Origin: CAZKCI01 sp964584165
Lineage (GTDB): Bacteria > Auribacterota > Erginobacteria > Erginobacterales > CAZKCI01
DNA length: 64,000 nt
Assembly: GCA_964584165.1 (NCBI GenBank)
Contig: CAZOYW010000004.1
Span: 1 to 64,000 of the forward strand
Direction of reading: 5' to 3'
Each line of letters starts with the position of its first letter. Positions within the stretch are counted from its first letter, which is position 1. The translations under genes and the position numbers were made by a program. The notes beneath the pieces are model-generated. The model did not search any database and was not told the origin of the DNA. It was given only the letters and a program-made list of their open reading frames with translations. Positions 26,272 through 34,481 of the stretch are shown here, one piece after another.

Positions 26272-26308
26272 TCCGTGAAGGGGTCGGTCCCGGCCCCTTC
26301 ACGGATTA
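26269..26308 (+). terminator. Perfect 15-bp hairpin beginning at the DUF486 stop codon
   Basis: Left arm 26269-26283 (TAATCCGTGAAGGGG) and right arm 26294-26308 are exact complements with a 10-nt loop. The first three bases of the stem are the TAA stop. A T-tract is missing, so it may be a stabilising or Rho-linked 3' structure rather than an intrinsic terminator. Confidence 0.75.
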
Positions 26309-26345
26309 GAATAACTAGCGAAACAGATTGCCTTCGGAGGTCGTC

Positions 26346-26690
26346 GTGGCGGGGAAGGCGCTCAGCGGCTTGCTGGCGGTGGTCGGCTATCTCCTCTCGC
26401 CGCTCTCCTGGTGGAACGACGCCTTCATCAACCTGCCCCTGGCCTATCTTTTCTCGCTGCCCTTCACCCTCTTCGCCGAGTCGCTCTTCCTCCCCTCCTT
26501 CATCGCCGGCTACTGGCTCACCAACATCGCCGGGCTGGCCCTTCTCCACTACGGCGGCCGGGGACTTTTCGCGAAGGCCCCGCCGCCCGATTTCCGGAAG
26601 CAGCTTCTCGTCTCGCTCGTCTACACCGGCCTGGTCGTGGCCCTGGTCCTCCTCGGCTGGGTGAGGCCGCCGCGCTATTATATGCGCTGA
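26346..26690 (+). CDS. Small hydrophobic membrane protein
   Basis: 114 aa from a GTG at 26346, chosen because GGAGG ends 5 nt upstream (26336-26340). Three or four transmembrane segments; the most distinctive stretch is LSPLSWWNDAFINLPLAYLF followed by a charged loop LFAKAPPPDFRKQ. I do not recognise a family with certainty. It lies between two strong inverted repeats. Confidence 0.6.
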   Translation: MAGKALSGLLAVVGYLLSPLSWWNDAFINLPLAYLFSLPFTLFAESLFLPSFIAGYWLTNIAGLALLHYGGRGLFAKAPPPDFRKQLLVSLVYTGLVVALVLLGWVRPPRYYMR

Positions 26691-26697
26691 CGGCAAG

Positions 26698-26771
26698 TAA
26701 GATAGGGGACGGACTTGACTTGTTGACTTGCTAGTGAGCAAGTCAACAAGTCAAGTCCGTCCCCTATCTTA
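26698..26771. repeat. 74-bp palindrome with perfect 35-bp stem
   Basis: Arms 26698-26732 and 26737-26771 are exact reverse complements around a 4-nt centre (agtg). Each arm combines GATAGGGGACGGAC with TTGACTTG-type repeats. The AGGGGACGG core resembles sequences I associate with REP-type elements mobilised by IS200-like transposases, but no transposase is present here. It starts 7 nt after the upstream stop codon and lies 26 bp from the convergent alcohol dehydrogenase end. Confidence 0.9.
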
Positions 26772-26796
26772 CGCGGTTGAATAGCGGGCCCGCCGG

Positions 26797-27951
26797 TCAG
26801 AGGACCGATCGAAGGAGAGCCAGGCAATCCTCGTCGGAAGCGGTCCGGGGATTGCCGGACCGGCTGGAGCCATTCGATTCCCGGGCGATGGTCGCGAGAT
26901 CCGGCTCCTTGACGCCGAAGGCGGAGAGTTTTCCCGGAATCCCGATCTCCTTGGCCAGGGCGGCCACGCGCTCCACGCCCCGCCGGGAGGCCGCCGCGGC
27001 GGTCAACCCGGCGGTCTCGGCGCCGAGCGCCGCCGCCGCGCGAGCGAGGCGTTCCGTCGCGGCGGGGAGGTTGAACTCCATCACGGAGGGGAGGAGGATG
27101 GCGCAGGCCACGCCGTGGGGGATCCCGAAGCGGGCGCCGAGGGGATGGGAAAGGGCGTGGGCGAGTCCCAGGCCGGCGTTGGCGAGCGCCATCCCGGAGA
27201 GGAGGCTCGCCAGGCTCATCGCCGCGCGGGCCTCCCGGTCCTTCCCGTCGCGGACGGCGCGGGCTATCCCGCGCCCGGCCGCCTCCATCCCCCGGAGGCA
27301 GAGGGCGTCGACGATCGGGTTGGCCCGGAGGGAGACGAAGGGCTCGATCAGCTGGGCGAGGGCGTCCATCCCGCCGGCCGCGGTCAGGGCGGGGGGGAGG
27401 CCGAGCGTCAGGTCGGGGTCGACGATCGCCGCCGCGGGGACCAGGAAACGGTGGCGGATCGAGCGCTTGCGGCGCTTCTCCCGGTCGGTGAGTACGGCGT
27501 TGCGCGTCGCCTCGGCGCCGGTCCCGGCGGTGGTGGGGACGGCGAGGCAGGGCAGCCCGGGGCGGTCGATCTCCTTCTTTCCGTCGAGATAATCCCGGAC
27601 CGACTCGCCCGCCGGCGCCATCGCCGCGATCGCCTTGGCGCAGTCGAGGACCGAGCCGCCCCCGGCCCCCACGACCAGGCGGCAGCCGCGCTCCCGGCAG
27701 AGCGCCGTCCCCCGGTCGACGGTCTGGATCGAGGGGTCCGGCTCGACGCCGGAGAAGACGACGGCGTCCTTCCCCGCTTTTTTCAGCAGCCCGATGATCT
27801 CCGCCCGCGCCCCCGACCTCTCCAGGGAGCCTCCTCCGACGACGAGGAGGGCGGGGGAAGGGAAGGGGGCGGCGATCTCGGCGAGGCGGGAGAGGGATCC
27901 CGCTCCGAATGCGATGAAGCGGGGGAAGGCGAGGTCGAACGAGGCGGTCAT
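26797..27951 (-). CDS. Iron-containing alcohol dehydrogenase family protein
   Basis: 384 aa, NAD(P)-dependent oxidoreductase of the Fe-ADH (type III) superfamily, cytoplasmic. Cofactor site GAGGGSVLDCAKA (about residue 95) and TTAGTGAEAT (about 140) are intact. Metal-site region: AAGGMDALAQLIEP has the Asp but Gln where FucO-type enzymes usually have His; the later pair HALSHPLGARFGIPHG has both His positions. Gln-containing variants may be a natural subfamily. Substrate unknown. Separate from neighbours, with a 180-bp gap to Usp that contains a hairpin. Confidence 0.9.
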   Translation of the reverse strand: MTASFDLAFPRFIAFGAGSLSRLAEIAAPFPSPALLVVGGGSLERSGARAEIIGLLKKAGKDAVVFSGVEPDPSIQTVDRGTALCRERGCRLVVGAGGGSVLDCAKAIAAMAPAGESVRDYLDGKKEIDRPGLPCLAVPTTAGTGAEATRNAVLTDREKRRKRSIRHRFLVPAAAIVDPDLTLGLPPALTAAGGMDALAQLIEPFVSLRANPIVDALCLRGMEAAGRGIARAVRDGKDREARAAMSLASLLSGMALANAGLGLAHALSHPLGARFGIPHGVACAILLPSVMEFNLPAATERLARAAAALGAETAGLTAAAASRRGVERVAALAKEIGIPGKLSAFGVKEPDLATIARESNGSSRSGNPRTASDEDCLALLRSVL

Positions 27952-28094
27952 AAAAGCAAAGCCACTGATTAGGCTGACCGATCAGGGAGGGCCGGCAAAA
28001 AAGAAAGCCGCGGATTGCGCGGATTGCCGCGGATTAATAACAGTGTAGGCAGGAATGTCGCTCCCACCGATTATTCGCGATCGGCGATCAACTC

Positions 28095-28137
28095 TTTTAA
28101 TCCCGACGCCGGCTTTAAGCCGGCGTCGGGATTAAAA
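28095..28137 (-). terminator. Perfect 21-bp hairpin enclosing the usp stop codon
   Basis: Arms 28095-28115 and 28117-28137 are exact complements with one loop base, flanked by TTTT/AAAA. On the minus strand the TAA stop of the Usp gene (28132-28134) is part of the first arm, and the stem is followed by AAAAGAG. Strong structure, but the U-tract would serve the plus strand better. Confidence 0.75.
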
Positions 28138-28617
28138 GGAATCGAAGAGTCGCTCCAGCTCGGGGCCGCCCTTGGCCACCAGGACGGGGCAGGGGGAGCG
28201 CTGGAAGACCTGCTGGGACTCGTCGTAGAAGGCATCCCGGCGGGACATCGACTCCTTGAGCTCGCCGATCACCAGGAGGCTGATCCCGAGCTCGCGGATC
28301 TTCTTCACCACCTCGCGGTGGACGATCCCCTTGAGGAGGAGGGGGGTGATCTCCATCCCCTTCTCCCGGGCGATCTCCGCGGCGTAGTTCAGGTAGCGTC
28401 GGCCGTCCTCTTCCAGGTCGTGCTCGTATTCCAGCTCCTCGGTCTTGATGAAGATGCGGGCCCGGAGAAGGTCTTGCAAGGCTTTCGTGTCCACCACGAA
28501 GACGGCCCAGAGCTTGGCCTGGTGGAACTTCGCGAGCATCACCGCGTAGCGGACGGCGTCTATGGAGGACTCGCTGGCCTCCAGGAAGATCAGGATGTTC
28601 TTGAACGGCGATTCCAT
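28132..28617 (-). CDS. Universal stress protein (UspA-like)
   Basis: 161-aa single Usp domain: FKNILIFLEASESSIDAVRYA at the N-terminus and a C-terminal VIGELKESMSRRDAFYDESQQVFQRSPCPVLV region. The usual ATP-binding G-2x-G-9x-G-S/T signature is not present in recognisable form, so it may be a non-ATP-binding type. It is the last gene downstream of the V-ATPase operon on the same strand, separated from ntpD by a hairpin of the CCTGATT family. This suggests co-transcription and a link to energy stress, which is inference. Confidence 0.85.
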   Translation of the reverse strand: MESPFKNILIFLEASESSIDAVRYAVMLAKFHQAKLWAVFVVDTKALQDLLRARIFIKTEELEYEHDLEEDGRRYLNYAAEIAREKGMEITPLLLKGIVHREVVKKIRELGISLLVIGELKESMSRRDAFYDESQQVFQRSPCPVLVAKGGPELERLFDSF

Positions 28618-28632
28618 CGACGAAAAATATTT

Positions 28633-28700
28633 AGCACCTGATTGCTCTGATGAGCCGGGGGGCTATGTCGGGATCAGTGGAATCAGAGCCATCAGGTGCT
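28633..28700. repeat. CCTGATT-family hairpin between ntpD and usp
   Basis: Left arm 28633-28651 (AGCACCTGATTGCTCTGAT) and right arm 28682-28700 pair over 19 bp with one mismatch, around a 30-nt loop. Same family as the elements at 32869-32922, 34482-34541 and 34554-34605. Confidence 0.88.
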
Positions 28701-28715
28701 GATTGTTTTCTCTGG

Positions 28716-29363
28716 TCAGGGGTGGGAGAGCGCGCGCTCCTTCTTGCGCCCTATTCTAGCCTTGAGGAGCTTCAGGATAAAGAGATTTTCTCGGTCCTGC
28801 TCGTCCAGCACCTCCTGGACGTAGTGGAGGGTCTCGCTCATATCCGGGATGGCGATTTTCTCGAGGGAGTTCACCCGCCGGACGGTCTTCTTGACCTCCT
28901 GGGCCAGGCGGAGGACGGAGAGACGGAGCTGGGCGAGCCGGCCCAGGGAGACGAGGAGGCTGCGGAAGCGCTCCCCGGCGGCGTCCATCCAGGCGCTGGT
29001 CCCGAGGAGGCTGTGGTAGGGGCCGTGGCCGGTCGTCTTCACCTCGACCAGGGGCAGGTGGACGCCCATCACCCGCCGGCCGGAGACCGCGATCTCGGCG
29101 GAGAGGTTGACGGCGTTAGCCGCCTGGTAAAGGGAGTTCTTCCCCATCTCCACGATCGCCTGGTGGAGGGCGCGGTAGGCCTCGGCGAGCTCGCGGTCGA
29201 GCGCCTCCTCGGCCTCCTTGGTCCGCTCGGCGAGGCTCATCATCTCCCCGACCAGGATCTGACGCTTCTCCTCCATCAGCTCGTGGCCCTCCCGGGCGAA
29301 GGCGAGGGTCTGCTTGATCTTGAGGGCGTTGGTCTTGGTGGGTGCGAGTTGGTAGCGGGACAT
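28716..29363 (-). CDS. ntpD: V-type ATP synthase subunit D
   Basis: Central rotor shaft of the V/A-type ATPase. 215 aa from MSRYQLAPTK (29363); the frame extends 16 codons upstream but the conserved start is here. N-terminal long helix (KTNALKIKQTLAFAREGHEL), middle part with the conserved GVHLPLVE, and a C-terminal helix ending in a basic tail, the usual coiled-coil layout of subunit D. Last structural gene of the operon, following A and B as in most bacterial V-ATPase operons. Confidence 0.93.
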   Translation of the reverse strand: MSRYQLAPTKTNALKIKQTLAFAREGHELMEEKRQILVGEMMSLAERTKEAEEALDRELAEAYRALHQAIVEMGKNSLYQAANAVNLSAEIAVSGRRVMGVHLPLVEVKTTGHGPYHSLLGTSAWMDAAGERFRSLLVSLGRLAQLRLSVLRLAQEVKKTVRRVNSLEKIAIPDMSETLHYVQEVLDEQDRENLFILKLLKARIGRKKERALSHP

Positions 29364-29424
29364 GTCAGCGGACCATGGCGGTGGGGCTGGCCGAGCGCCC
29401 CCGTTGCACAAGTTTATGACGCCG

Positions 29425-29600
29425 ATTAAATCCGAAGCACGAAATCCGAAATTCGAAACAAATCCGAAATTCTAAATTCCCAAACAACGGACAAGAGAGG
29501 GCTTCATCTTTTAGGACCAGCTTGAGAACGACGCTGGCGGTTTCGAATTTTGGTCATTCGATTTTGTTTCGGATTTCGATATTCGGATTTCGAATTTAAT
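29425..29600. repeat. TTCGGATTTCG module in inverted halves
   Basis: Left half: aaatccgaa, cgaaatccgaaattcgaaac, aaatccgaaattc. Right half: tttcgaatttt, gtttcggatttcgatattcggatttcgaattt. The halves are inverted around about 70 bp of ordinary sequence. Fills the ntpB-ntpD gap. A smaller relative is at 33630-33665 between ntpF and ntpE. Confidence 0.8.
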
Positions 29601-29651
29601 CCCTTGCTTGCAACTGGGTCTGCAAACCCCGAACGCCCTCTCGATGGGGGA

Positions 29652-31043
29652 TCACCTTCCGTAGTATGTGGAGATCTCCTCCTCGGTCAGACGGTGGAGC
29701 TCGTCGGCGGGGAGGATGGAGATGGCCTCCCAGCCCAGCTCCAGCGACCGCTCCAGGGAGCGGTTCTCGTCCGGCTTCTGACCCAGGAAGTCCTTCTCGA
29801 AAGCCTCGCCGAATTCAAGGTAGGTCTTATCCAGGGGGGCGAGCTCCTCCTCGCCGATCACCGAGGCGAGCGCCCGCACCTCCTTGACGTGGGAGTAGCT
29901 GGCGAAGAGCTGGCTGGCGAGGTGGGGATGGTCGGCGCGGGTGAAGCCCTCGCCCACCGAGTCCTTCATCAGCCGGGAGAGGGAGGGGAGGCCGGCGATC
30001 GGGGGGTAGATCCCCTTGCGCTGGAGGTCCCGATCGAGCACGATCTGCCCCTCGGTGATGAAGCCGGTGAGGTCGGGGATGGGGTGGGTGATGTCGTCGT
30101 TGGGCATGGTCAGGATGGGGAGCTGGGTGATCGAGCCCCGTCCGCCGGAGATGATCCCGGCCCGCTCGTAGATGGAGGCGAGGTCGCTGTAGAGGTAGCC
30201 GGGGTAGCCCTTCCGGGCCGGGATCTCGCCCCGCAGGGTGGAGACCTCGCGCAGGGCCTCGCAGTAGTTCGAGATGTCGGTCATGATCACCAGGACGTGG
30301 CGGTTCTCCTCGAAGGCGAGATACTCGGCCAGGGTGAGGGCGGCGCGGGGGGTGGCCAGCCGCTCGATCGAGGGGGCGTCGGCGAGGCTCAGGAAGAGCG
30401 CGACCTTCTCGAAGGCGCCGGATTCGCGGAAGTCCTCGATGAAGAAGCGGGCGATGTCGTGCTTCACGCCCATGGCCGCGAAGACCACGCAGAAGCCGCC
30501 CTCCTCACCGGCGATCGTCGCCTGGCGGGCGATCTGGGCCGCGATCAGGTCGTGGGGGAGGCCGGAGCCGGAGAAGATGGGGAGCTTCTGGCCCCGGATC
30601 AGCGTGTTCATCACGTCGATGGCGGAGAGCCCCGTCTGGATGCACTGGCGGGGATACTCCCGGGCGGTCGGGTTGATGGGCAGACCGTTGACGTCGAGGA
30701 AGGCCTCGGCCGCCGGCGCGGGGAGGCCGTCCAGCGGCCGCCCCTGGCCGTCGAAGGCGCGCCCGAGCATCGCCGAGGAAACCCCGATCCGCTGGGGCTC
30801 GCCCCGGAAGCGGACCCGGACGGAGGGGAGGGAGAGGCCGGTCGTCCCCTCGAAGACCTGGACCACCGCCCGCCCCTCGGAGACCTCCAGGGTGAGGCCG
30901 GGGCGGACCCGCCCCTGGCCGTCCACCACCTCGACCAGCTCGTTCCAGCCCACGCTGTGGATCCCCTGGACGAAGACGAGCGGCCCCACCGCTTCTTCGA
31001 TCCCGCGGTACTCCAGACCGGCCGATGTCAGGTGTTTGTCCAT
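29652..31043 (-). CDS. ntpB: V-type ATP synthase subunit B
   Basis: Non-catalytic subunit of the A3B3 head. 463 aa. Conserved blocks: SAMLGRAFDGQGRP, NPTAREYPRQCIQTGLSAIDVMNTL, IFSGSGLPHDLIAAQIARQA (degenerate P-loop, as expected for B), VLVIMTDISNYCEALREVS, GRKGYPGYLYSDL-like ARKGYPGYLYSDLASIYERAG. Normal length. Separated from ntpA by a TGATCA-type repeat module of about 60 bp. Confidence 0.97.
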   Translation of the reverse strand: MDKHLTSAGLEYRGIEEAVGPLVFVQGIHSVGWNELVEVVDGQGRVRPGLTLEVSEGRAVVQVFEGTTGLSLPSVRVRFRGEPQRIGVSSAMLGRAFDGQGRPLDGLPAPAAEAFLDVNGLPINPTAREYPRQCIQTGLSAIDVMNTLIRGQKLPIFSGSGLPHDLIAAQIARQATIAGEEGGFCVVFAAMGVKHDIARFFIEDFRESGAFEKVALFLSLADAPSIERLATPRAALTLAEYLAFEENRHVLVIMTDISNYCEALREVSTLRGEIPARKGYPGYLYSDLASIYERAGIISGGRGSITQLPILTMPNDDITHPIPDLTGFITEGQIVLDRDLQRKGIYPPIAGLPSLSRLMKDSVGEGFTRADHPHLASQLFASYSHVKEVRALASVIGEEELAPLDKTYLEFGEAFEKDFLGQKPDENRSLERSLELGWEAISILPADELHRLTEEEISTYYGR

Positions 31044-31049
31044 AGGAAA

Positions 31050-31107
31050 TGCAGTGATCAGTGATCAGTTATCAGTTATCAGTGATCAGCAATAGGTGGT
31101 CACTGTT
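31050..31107. repeat. TGATCAGT intergenic module between ntpA and ntpB
   Basis: Five near-copies of GTGATCAGT / GTTATCAGT in a row. Each contains the palindrome TGATCA or its TTATCA variant. Same word as the block between the two M28 genes (5197-5265), though the neighbours are unrelated. Confidence 0.85.
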
Positions 31108-32862
31108 TTAGGCGAATTTCTCGATCGAGGATTTCAGCTTCGCCAAGAGGGCGTCCAGGCGTTCGGTCTCCTGGTTGGAGTAGGCGAGCTTCATCTTGAT
31201 GACCTCTCCGAAGACCTTGAGCTTCTTCAGGCGCAGGAGGGGGGTGCCGCGCTTGATCGCGTCCAGCCCCAGGGTGTGGAAAGAGGCGATGATCCGGAGC
31301 ATCTTCATCTGCTTCTCCGGCGAGCAGTAGGTGTCGTTGGCGTCGAAGGCGTTCTGCTGGAGGAAGGCGTCCTTGAAGAGGGAGCAGGTCTCCAGGACCA
31401 GCCGCTGGGTATCGGGGAGGACGTCGGGGCCGACCAGCCGGACCACCTGCTGGAGGCGCACCTCCTTCTGGAGGAGCTCCATCATGAACCGCCGGAGTTC
31501 CCCCCAGTCGGGGTCCACGTTTTTGGTCCACCAGGCCTCCATCTCCTCGAGATACTCGGAGTAGCTGTCGAGCCAGGAGACCGAGGGATAGTGGCGGGCG
31601 TTGGCCAGGTCCCGGTCGAGGGCCCAGAAGGCCCGGACGAAGCGCTTGGTGTGCTGGGTCACCGGCTCGGAGAAGTCTCCCCCCGGGGGGGAGACCGAGC
31701 CGATGACGCTGACCGAGCCGGTCCCCCCGGCGAGGGTGGAGACGATCCCCCCCCGCTCGTAGAACTCGGCCAGCCGCGTGGGCAGGTAGGCGGGGAAGCC
31801 CTCGTCGGCCGGCATCTCCTCCATCCGGCCGGAGAGCTCGCGGAGGGCCTCGGCCCAGCGGGAGGTCGAGTCCGCCATCACCGCGACGTGGTAGCCCATG
31901 TCCCGGAAATACTCGGCCAAGGTGATCCCGGTGTAGATGGAGGCCTCCCGGGCCGCCACCGGCATGTTCGAGGTGTTGGCGACGAAGATCGTCCGCTCCA
32001 TCAGCGGCCGGCCCGAGGCGGGATCGACCAGCTGGGGGAAGTTCAGGAGGACGTCGGTCATCTCGTTGCCGCGCTCGCCGCAGCCGATGAAGATGATCAC
32101 TTGGGCGTCGCACCACTTGGCGACCTGGTGCTGGATCAGGGTCTTGCCGGTCCCGAACCCCCCGGGGACGGCGACCACGCCGCCCTTGGCCACCGGGAAG
32201 AGGGTGTCGAGGACCCGCTGGCCGGTGAGGAGCGGCTCGGAGAGGGGGAGCTTGGCCCGGTAGGGGCGCCGCCGCCGGGCCGGCCAGATCTGGAGGAGGC
32301 GGATCGGCGTCTCGCCGGAAGGGGAGGCGGCGACGGCGACGATGTCCTCCAGGCGGTACTTCCCGGCCGGCGCGACCGTGACCAGCTTCCCTTTCGTTTC
32401 CGGGGGGACGAGGATGCGGTGGACGACCAGGGGGGTCTCGGGGACGGTGCCCAGGATCTCCCCCCCCGCCACCTCCGTCCCGACGGAGAGGAGGGGGGTG
32501 AAGTCCCAGACCCGGTCCCGGGAGAGGGAGGGGAGGTGGACGCCCTTGCGGATGTAATGGCCGGAGGCCTCCCGGATGGTCCGCAGCGGCCGCTGGATCC
32601 CGTCGAAGATCGCCCCGATCAGGCCGGGGCCGAGCTCGAGGGAGAGGGGATGGCCGGCGCCGTGGACCTCCGCCCCCGGGGCGAGGCCGGTGGTGTCCTC
32701 GTAGACCTGGATGACGGCCCGGTCGCCGTCGAGATGGACGATCTCGCCGACCAGGCGCTCCTCGCCGACCTCGGCCAGCTCGAGCATGAAGGCGCTGCGG
32801 TCGCCGCGGATCTCCACCACCGGCCCGTTGACCCGGATGACTTTTCCGATGATTCGGCTCAT
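31108..32862 (-). CDS. ntpA: V-type ATP synthase subunit A (catalytic)
   Basis: Catalytic subunit hydrolysing or making ATP in the V/A-ATPase head. 584 aa, typical. N-terminal barrel (SRIIGKVIRVNGPVVEIRG), the A-specific non-homologous insert around residues 110-190, Walker A GGFGTGKTLIQHQ (about 232), GCGERGNEMTDVL, and MADSTSRWAEALRE with the conserved catalytic region. All motifs intact, so active. Sits after a CCTGATT hairpin that also holds the ntpE stop. Confidence 0.98.
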   Translation of the reverse strand: MSRIIGKVIRVNGPVVEIRGDRSAFMLELAEVGEERLVGEIVHLDGDRAVIQVYEDTTGLAPGAEVHGAGHPLSLELGPGLIGAIFDGIQRPLRTIREASGHYIRKGVHLPSLSRDRVWDFTPLLSVGTEVAGGEILGTVPETPLVVHRILVPPETKGKLVTVAPAGKYRLEDIVAVAASPSGETPIRLLQIWPARRRRPYRAKLPLSEPLLTGQRVLDTLFPVAKGGVVAVPGGFGTGKTLIQHQVAKWCDAQVIIFIGCGERGNEMTDVLLNFPQLVDPASGRPLMERTIFVANTSNMPVAAREASIYTGITLAEYFRDMGYHVAVMADSTSRWAEALRELSGRMEEMPADEGFPAYLPTRLAEFYERGGIVSTLAGGTGSVSVIGSVSPPGGDFSEPVTQHTKRFVRAFWALDRDLANARHYPSVSWLDSYSEYLEEMEAWWTKNVDPDWGELRRFMMELLQKEVRLQQVVRLVGPDVLPDTQRLVLETCSLFKDAFLQQNAFDANDTYCSPEKQMKMLRIIASFHTLGLDAIKRGTPLLRLKKLKVFGEVIKMKLAYSNQETERLDALLAKLKSSIEKFA

Positions 32863-32868
32863 ATCTTT

Positions 32869-32922
32869 AGCACCTGATTCCTCTGCTTGGCCCAGTCAGA
32901 GGAATCAGGGCAATCAGGTGCT
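32869..32922. repeat. CCTGATT-family hairpin between ntpE and ntpA
   Basis: AGCACCTGATTCCTCTG (32869-32885) pairs with 32897-32922, where a 9-nt partial duplication bulges out. On the minus strand the TGA stop of ntpE (32914-32916) is the TGA of CACCTGATT, so the hairpin begins inside the ntpE stop region and ends 6 bp before the ntpA start. Confidence 0.88.
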
Positions 32923-33570
32923 GGTCGTTTTGTTTTCCTCAGCGCCGCCAAAGAGCTCCCGGTAGGCCATCCGGCGCAGGGAGGGGGCGAGGCGGCGGAG
33001 GCGGGCCGAGAGGGTGTTGTCGAAGACGACTCGCCCTCCCTCCGCCCGCACCAGAGCCCCCGCCTCGTCCGCCCCCCCGCCGGAGACGGCGACCCGGGAC
33101 GGGAGGGGAGGATTCCCGTCCCGGGCGCGCTCCGCTCTGCCGGCGATCTCGGGGCCGAAGGCCTGAGCGTCGCGCGGGCTCAAGACGACCTCCATCTCCG
33201 GCCGGTCCACGGCCCGGACGGCCTCGACGACGAGACTGGCGAGGTCGGCGCGGTATTCCGGCTCGTTCCGGAGGGCCGCCGCCCGCTCCCGGACCTGGGC
33301 GAAGACGCCGTCCACCGCCTGCTCGCGGGCCAGCATGAGGATATTACGGGCCTCGCCCGCCGCTTCGGCGAGGCGGCGCTTCCGGTCCCGTTCCGCCTGG
33401 GCCCGGGCTTGCGAGACGGCCTCCTCCCGCTCCCGGTCGGCCTCCCGCCGGGCGACGGCGAGCTTGTCCTCGCGGCGCTGCCGGGCCTGATCCAGGATCG
33501 AGGCGGATTCCTTCCCCGCGTCCTCGATGATCTTCGCCTCGAAGGCGGCAATGTCAGGGTCGTGGTCCAT
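32914..33570 (-). CDS. ntpE: V-type ATP synthase subunit E (peripheral stalk)
   Basis: 218 aa. A long charged N-terminal helix (residues 10-90, rich in Arg, Glu and Ala, e.g. ILDQARQRREDKLAVARREA) is followed by a small globular C-terminal domain ending in LRRLAPSLRRMAYRELF. This matches the stator subunit E, which pairs with the G/H coiled coil. The final residues NKTTST run into the CCTGATT hairpin, which supplies the stop codon. Confidence 0.85.
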   Translation of the reverse strand: MDHDPDIAAFEAKIIEDAGKESASILDQARQRREDKLAVARREADREREEAVSQARAQAERDRKRRLAEAAGEARNILMLAREQAVDGVFAQVRERAAALRNEPEYRADLASLVVEAVRAVDRPEMEVVLSPRDAQAFGPEIAGRAERARDGNPPLPSRVAVSGGGADEAGALVRAEGGRVVFDNTLSARLRRLAPSLRRMAYRELFGGAEENKTTST

Positions 33571-33714
33571 GAAATGCCAGATGCGGGGTTGAATCGTTCT
33601 CCGTTAATCTCTCGCCCCATCGGAGAGATAAATCCGAAACTCAAAATCCGAAATCCGAAACAAATTCCCGATTATCTTCTCTCGTCGCGCCGGCCCGGCT
33701 CTTCCCCGCGCGCG

Positions 33715-34020
33715 CTAGATGGCTATTCCCACCGCCTGCCGGATCAGGTCGGAGGTGGAATGGCGCCCGGGGCGGGGGCCGGAGGCGTCGGGGATCTCCA
33801 AGACCAGGGGGAAGCCGGACTTGTAGACCAGGAAGTCCACCTCCCCCCGGATCGATTCCGCCACCGCCTCGGTGATCAGGACCACGCTCACCTCGTCCGA
33901 GGCCGACGCGACGGCCAGGGCCTCCTTGGCCTCGAAGGGGTTCGCCACCACCCGCCCCTCCACTCCGGCCAGGCGGAACCCCCAGACCGCGTCCTCGTCG
34001 CCGATGCAAAAGAACTTCAT
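33715..34020 (-). CDS. V-type ATP synthase subunit F
   Basis: 101 aa, Rossmann-like small rotor subunit that binds the D shaft. Begins MKFFCIGDEDAVWGFRLAGV, typical of subunit F; the central VVLITEAVAE and C-terminal PLVLEIPDASGPRPG blocks are conserved. Located between K and E. Confidence 0.92.
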   Translation of the reverse strand: MKFFCIGDEDAVWGFRLAGVEGRVVANPFEAKEALAVASASDEVSVVLITEAVAESIRGEVDFLVYKSGFPLVLEIPDASGPRPGRHSTSDLIRQAVGIAI

Positions 34021-34021
34021 A

Positions 34022-34047
34022 TTAAATATTTCTAGTGAAATATTTAA
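34022..34047. repeat. AAATATTT hairpin upstream of subunit F
   Basis: TTAAATATTTC (34022-34032), loop TAGT, and GAAATATTTAA (34037-34047): a perfect 11-bp AT-rich stem directly before the ATG of subunit F. A similar element lies before sucC (62625-62647). Confidence 0.85.
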
Positions 34048-34099
34048 ATTTGAACCGGGATGGCAGGTTCCTCTCGCGGCCCGGCGCTTCTCTCCGGGG

Positions 34100-34465
34100 C
34101 TAGATTTTCCCCAGGATCATGATCGCGATGATCAGGCCGTAGATCGCGATCCCCTCCGCCAGCCCCACGAAGATGAGGGTCCGGGTGGCGAGCTCCGGCT
34201 TTTCCCCGATCGCCCCCACCGCCGCCGCCCCCACGTAGGCCACGGCGATGCCGGCGGCGATCGTGGAGAGGCCGGTGACGATGGCCGCCGCCAGGAACCC
34301 CCAGCGCACCACCGAGGGATCGCGGTAGACCGGGGCGGCGGCCTCGGTCTGGGCGAGGGCCCGGGAGAGGCCCACGGCCAGGACGACCAGGACCAGGCCG
34401 AGGACCGGGAGGAACATCATGAAGATCTTCCGCTGAAAGCTTTTCATCGCTCCGGCGTCTTTCAT
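34100..34465 (-). CDS. ntpK: V-type ATP synthase subunit K (proteolipid c ring)
   Basis: 121 aa. Start at 34465 supported by AGGAG about 6 nt upstream. N-terminal hydrophobic helix ending GLSRALAQTEAAAP looks like a cleavable signal or extra helix; it is followed by one two-helix hairpin: GLSTIAAGIAVAYVGAAAVGAIGEKPE and LIFVGLAEGIAIYGLIIAIMIL with the ion-binding Glu in LAEGIAIYG. Single-hairpin form, unlike the four-helix NtpK of Enterococcus. The first helix lacks the Gln that helps bind Na+ in known Na+ rings, which favours protons, but this is inference. Confidence 0.93.
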   Translation of the reverse strand: MKDAGAMKSFQRKIFMMFLPVLGLVLVVLAVGLSRALAQTEAAAPVYRDPSVVRWGFLAAAIVTGLSTIAAGIAVAYVGAAAVGAIGEKPELATRTLIFVGLAEGIAIYGLIIAIMILGKI

Positions 34466-34481
34466 GTCGGTCTCCTTCTTC

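Noticed and set aside
26269..26308. Rho-independent terminator in the strict sense
   Set aside because: Strong stem but no T-tract on either side; kept as a 3' hairpin only.
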